Below the pieces are notes generated by a model. It searched no databases. It had not been told where the DNA came from and worked only from the letters and a program-made list of their open reading frames with translations. Shown here piece by piece: positions 5,645-7,200 of a DNA stretch of 7,200 bases. The stretch comes from a candidate division BRC1 bacterium ADurb.BinA292 (GTDB lineage: Bacteria; Sumerlaeota; Sumerlaeia; MVZB01), in contig MVZB01000173.1 of NCBI GenBank assembly GCA_002068205.1, forward strand, positions 1 to 7,200, given 5' to 3'. Made by a program: the position numbers and the translations under genes. Every line of letters starts with the position of its first letter. Within the stretch, counting starts at the first letter, position 1.

Positions 5645-6259
5645 TCAGGAATTTCCGTCCTCGGCTTCGGCCGCATTTTCCTCGGCCACCGCCGGCGCCG
5701 CGACTTCACCCGATTCCTGCGCTTCCTGCTGCTCGCGCAGCGCGCGCCGGCGGTCCGACGCGGCCTGCGCCGCCGCCGCCAGGTCCATATCGGTCTGCTC
5801 GCTTTCGCTCACCGTCGTCTCGGCGTCGATCTGCACCTTGATATGGCCCTCGATGTGACCCACGAGCTTGATCCGCACGTCATGCTCGCCGGTCGTCTTC
5901 AGCGGTTCGTGCAGCGTGATCTGGCGCCGCTCGAAGGCATAGCCCTGCTCGTTGAGCTGCTCCAGGATGTTCTGGGCCGTGACCGAGCCGAACAGCTTCT
6001 TGCCGTCGATCGTCTTCATCGTGAAGTGCAGGCGCACGCCGGCGAGCCGTTCGGCGACCGATTCGGCGTCGGTCCGATCCTTCTCCGCCTCGAGCTGCAA
6101 CTTCTTGCGCTTGGCCTCAAGCCGGCGCAGCGTCGCCTCGCTGGCTTCGACGGCCAGCCCCCGCGGACCAAGGTAATTGCGGAAGTAGCCGTTGGCGACA
6201 TTCACCACGTCGCCCTGCATCCCCAGCTTGTCAATGCTCCGAAAAAGAATTACCTGCAT
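5645..6259 (-). CDS. rplI: 50S ribosomal protein L9 (bL9) with extended acidic C terminus
   Basis: bL9 binds 23S rRNA near the L1 stalk base and projects from the large subunit; it influences frame maintenance. The rRNA-binding N domain (1-40) carries the family signature GMQGDVVNVANGYFRNYLGP, ending in GLAVEAS. A connecting charged helix (41-75) follows, then the C domain (about 76-150) with KKLFGSVTAQNI and the LHEPLKTTGEHDVRIKL block. The protein is 204 residues against a usual 148-150; residues 151-204 are an Ala/Glu/Gln-rich, mostly acidic and probably disordered tail. The start at 6259 is set by the universal L9 N terminus and a GAGG just upstream; the same frame is open further upstream to 6589, but that part is only the shadow of the overlapping DUF2232 gene. 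A 74-base gap separates it from DUF2232, consistent with co-transcription. Confidence 0.97.
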   Translation of the reverse strand: MQVILFRSIDKLGMQGDVVNVANGYFRNYLGPRGLAVEASEATLRRLEAKRKKLQLEAEKDRTDAESVAERLAGVRLHFTMKTIDGKKLFGSVTAQNILEQLNEQGYAFERRQITLHEPLKTTGEHDVRIKLVGHIEGHIKVQIDAETTVSESEQTDMDLAAAAQAASDRRRALREQQEAQESGEVAAPAVAEENAAEAEDGNS

Positions 6260-6333
6260 CTGCCTCACTCGCTGTTGACATGGCCGCGCGCAAACCGCGG
6301 GCCTGATTGACGGCTCCTGGCGCCCGGGGACGC

Positions 6334-7200
6334 TCAGGAGGCCCCGCGCCGTTCCAGCCGGCGAAAATCCAACCAGACATCCATCAGCCCCAGCAGGGCG
6401 CCGATCGGCACCCGGATAAAGCCGATGAACAGGATCAGTCCGCCCCACGTCATGGCGGCGGCCAGACCCGGCTGCCCCATCTTGCGGCGCAGCGCGGCGG
6501 TAAACAACAACACCGCAATCCCCTGCACCAGCGCCGCGACATACATGACCGCGAGCAGGGGCAGAGCAATCCGCCACGCTGTCGGCCATGCGTACAAGCT
6601 ACCCAAGATCGCGAAAAACAGCCCGGCGATCAAGACAAAAATATAGCGCTGGCTCAACCGGAACAGCACCAGCAGCGAGCGCGACGGCTGGAACCGCCCG
6701 ATGGCCCGCCGCACAACCCGGCCCGTCAACCAGAGCGCCAGAACCCACAGCGCCACGAGCGTCGGCACCCAGGCCCGCGGCAGATATTCGCGCAACTGCT
6801 CCAGCTGGGTTGGGTTGAACAGCGGCGCCTGGCGCTGCTCGATCAGCCGCGCGTTCTCCTGCTCGATCAGGTTCAACAGCTGTGTCGGGCTCTCGCGCAA
6901 CGCCTCCAGCGGCCCATCCAGCCGGCCGCCCTGGCCGAGCCAGACCAGGATGGCGAACGCCGCCAGCGTTGCGGCCGCCGGCAGGAAAAAGTAGTCGTCT
7001 TCGCGCCCACCGGCCCGGTTCAGCCAGACGCCCGTCGCCCCCGCCAGGGCCGAGGCCATCACCCAAAGAACGGCCAGCTCCGGCAGAACATAATAGGTAG
7101 CGAGGACGACGCCGATCAGCACCAGGCCCACCAGCGGCGGACTGGCGCGGTCGAACGCGGCCCAATACGCCGCCGCCGCCAGACAACCCCCGACGATCCC
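6334..7200 (-). CDS. DUF2232 (YybS-like) multi-pass membrane protein, 5' end beyond the window
   Basis: A very hydrophobic protein with about seven visible membrane segments. Numbering from an internal GTG at 7131, they lie near residues 2-15, 18-37, 49-66, 121-137, 162-180, 187-213 and 222-248. Between the third and fourth is a soluble helical stretch (about 75-118) ending in a LREYLPRAWVP-like motif, and the C terminus has GLMDVWLDFRRLERR; both are typical of DUF2232/YybS proteins, whose function is not established. The frame remains open to the right edge, adding 23 residues that look like another membrane segment, so the true start is outside. In many bacteria this family lies between rpsR and rplI, exactly its place here, supporting the call and predicting rpsR just beyond the edge. 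It is probably co-transcribed with rplI. Confidence 0.88.
   Translation of the reverse strand, partial: GIVGGCLAAAAYWAAFDRASPPLVGLVLIGVVLATYYVLPELAVLWVMASALAGATGVWLNRAGGREDDYFFLPAAATLAAFAILVWLGQGGRLDGPLEALRESPTQLLNLIEQENARLIEQRQAPLFNPTQLEQLREYLPRAWVPTLVALWVLALWLTGRVVRRAIGRFQPSRSLLVLFRLSQRYIFVLIAGLFFAILGSLYAWPTAWRIALPLLAVMYVAALVQGIAVLLFTAALRRKMGQPGLAAAMTWGGLILFIGFIRVPIGALLGLMDVWLDFRRLERRGAS

Noticed and set aside
6275..6280. Perfect TTGACA (-35 consensus) on the plus strand
   Set aside because: No -10-like element lies 15-19 bases downstream and no rightward gene follows it.
6260..6589. Upstream extension of the rplI frame to an ATG at 6589
   Set aside because: L9 always begins MxVILL-like, matched here at 6259 with a GAGG upstream; the extension overlaps the DUF2232 gene and has no conserved residues.

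Overview
The window is GC-rich bacterial chromosome (roughly two-thirds G+C by eye), densely coded and with no mobile element, CRISPR array, rRNA or tRNA that I can see. The gene content points to a free-living, probably uncultured bacterium rather than a proteobacterial model: a DUF4912 protein with an Ig-like tail, a UroD-fold corrinoid methyltransferase-like protein, a bS22/AURKAIP1-COX24 mini-protein and a Rho_N-type 'plasmid stabilization' protein. This mix is familiar from PVC/Hydrogenedentota/Sumerlaeota-like genomes. That placement is an inference with low confidence; no phylogenetic marker was compared.

Layout. Positions 1-2515 are read rightwards: the end of a DUF4912 protein gene cut by the left edge, a 170-base gap with a good sigma70-type promoter and a leader hairpin, then a UroD/MtaA-like gene. 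From 2539 to the right edge everything is read leftwards. In transcription order, starting at the right edge, this strand carries a DUF2232 membrane protein (5' end outside the window), rplI (ribosomal protein L9) with an acidic C-terminal tail, dnaB (replicative helicase), a 28-codon bS22-like gene that is easily missed because of its size, a YbgC-like hotdog-fold thioesterase, and a small basic Rho_N-domain protein. The two strands converge at 2515/2539 with a small GC hairpin between them.

How the genes fit together. DUF2232-rplI-dnaB is the right-hand part of the widespread rpsF-ssb-rpsR-(DUF2232)-rplI-dnaB cluster joining translation and replication genes, so rpsR, ssb and rpsF are expected just beyond the right edge. 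The bS22-like gene extends the translation theme. The thioesterase and Rho_N gene have their own ribosome binding sites and 160-220-base upstream gaps, so they are probably separate units. The two rightward genes share no obvious pathway.

No stretch over about 225 bases lacks a gene. I found no clear novel multi-gene system. The points most worth a second look are the tiny bS22-like gene, an insertion in the N-terminal domain of DnaB, paired palindromes at 2878-2913, and the leader of the UroD-like gene.
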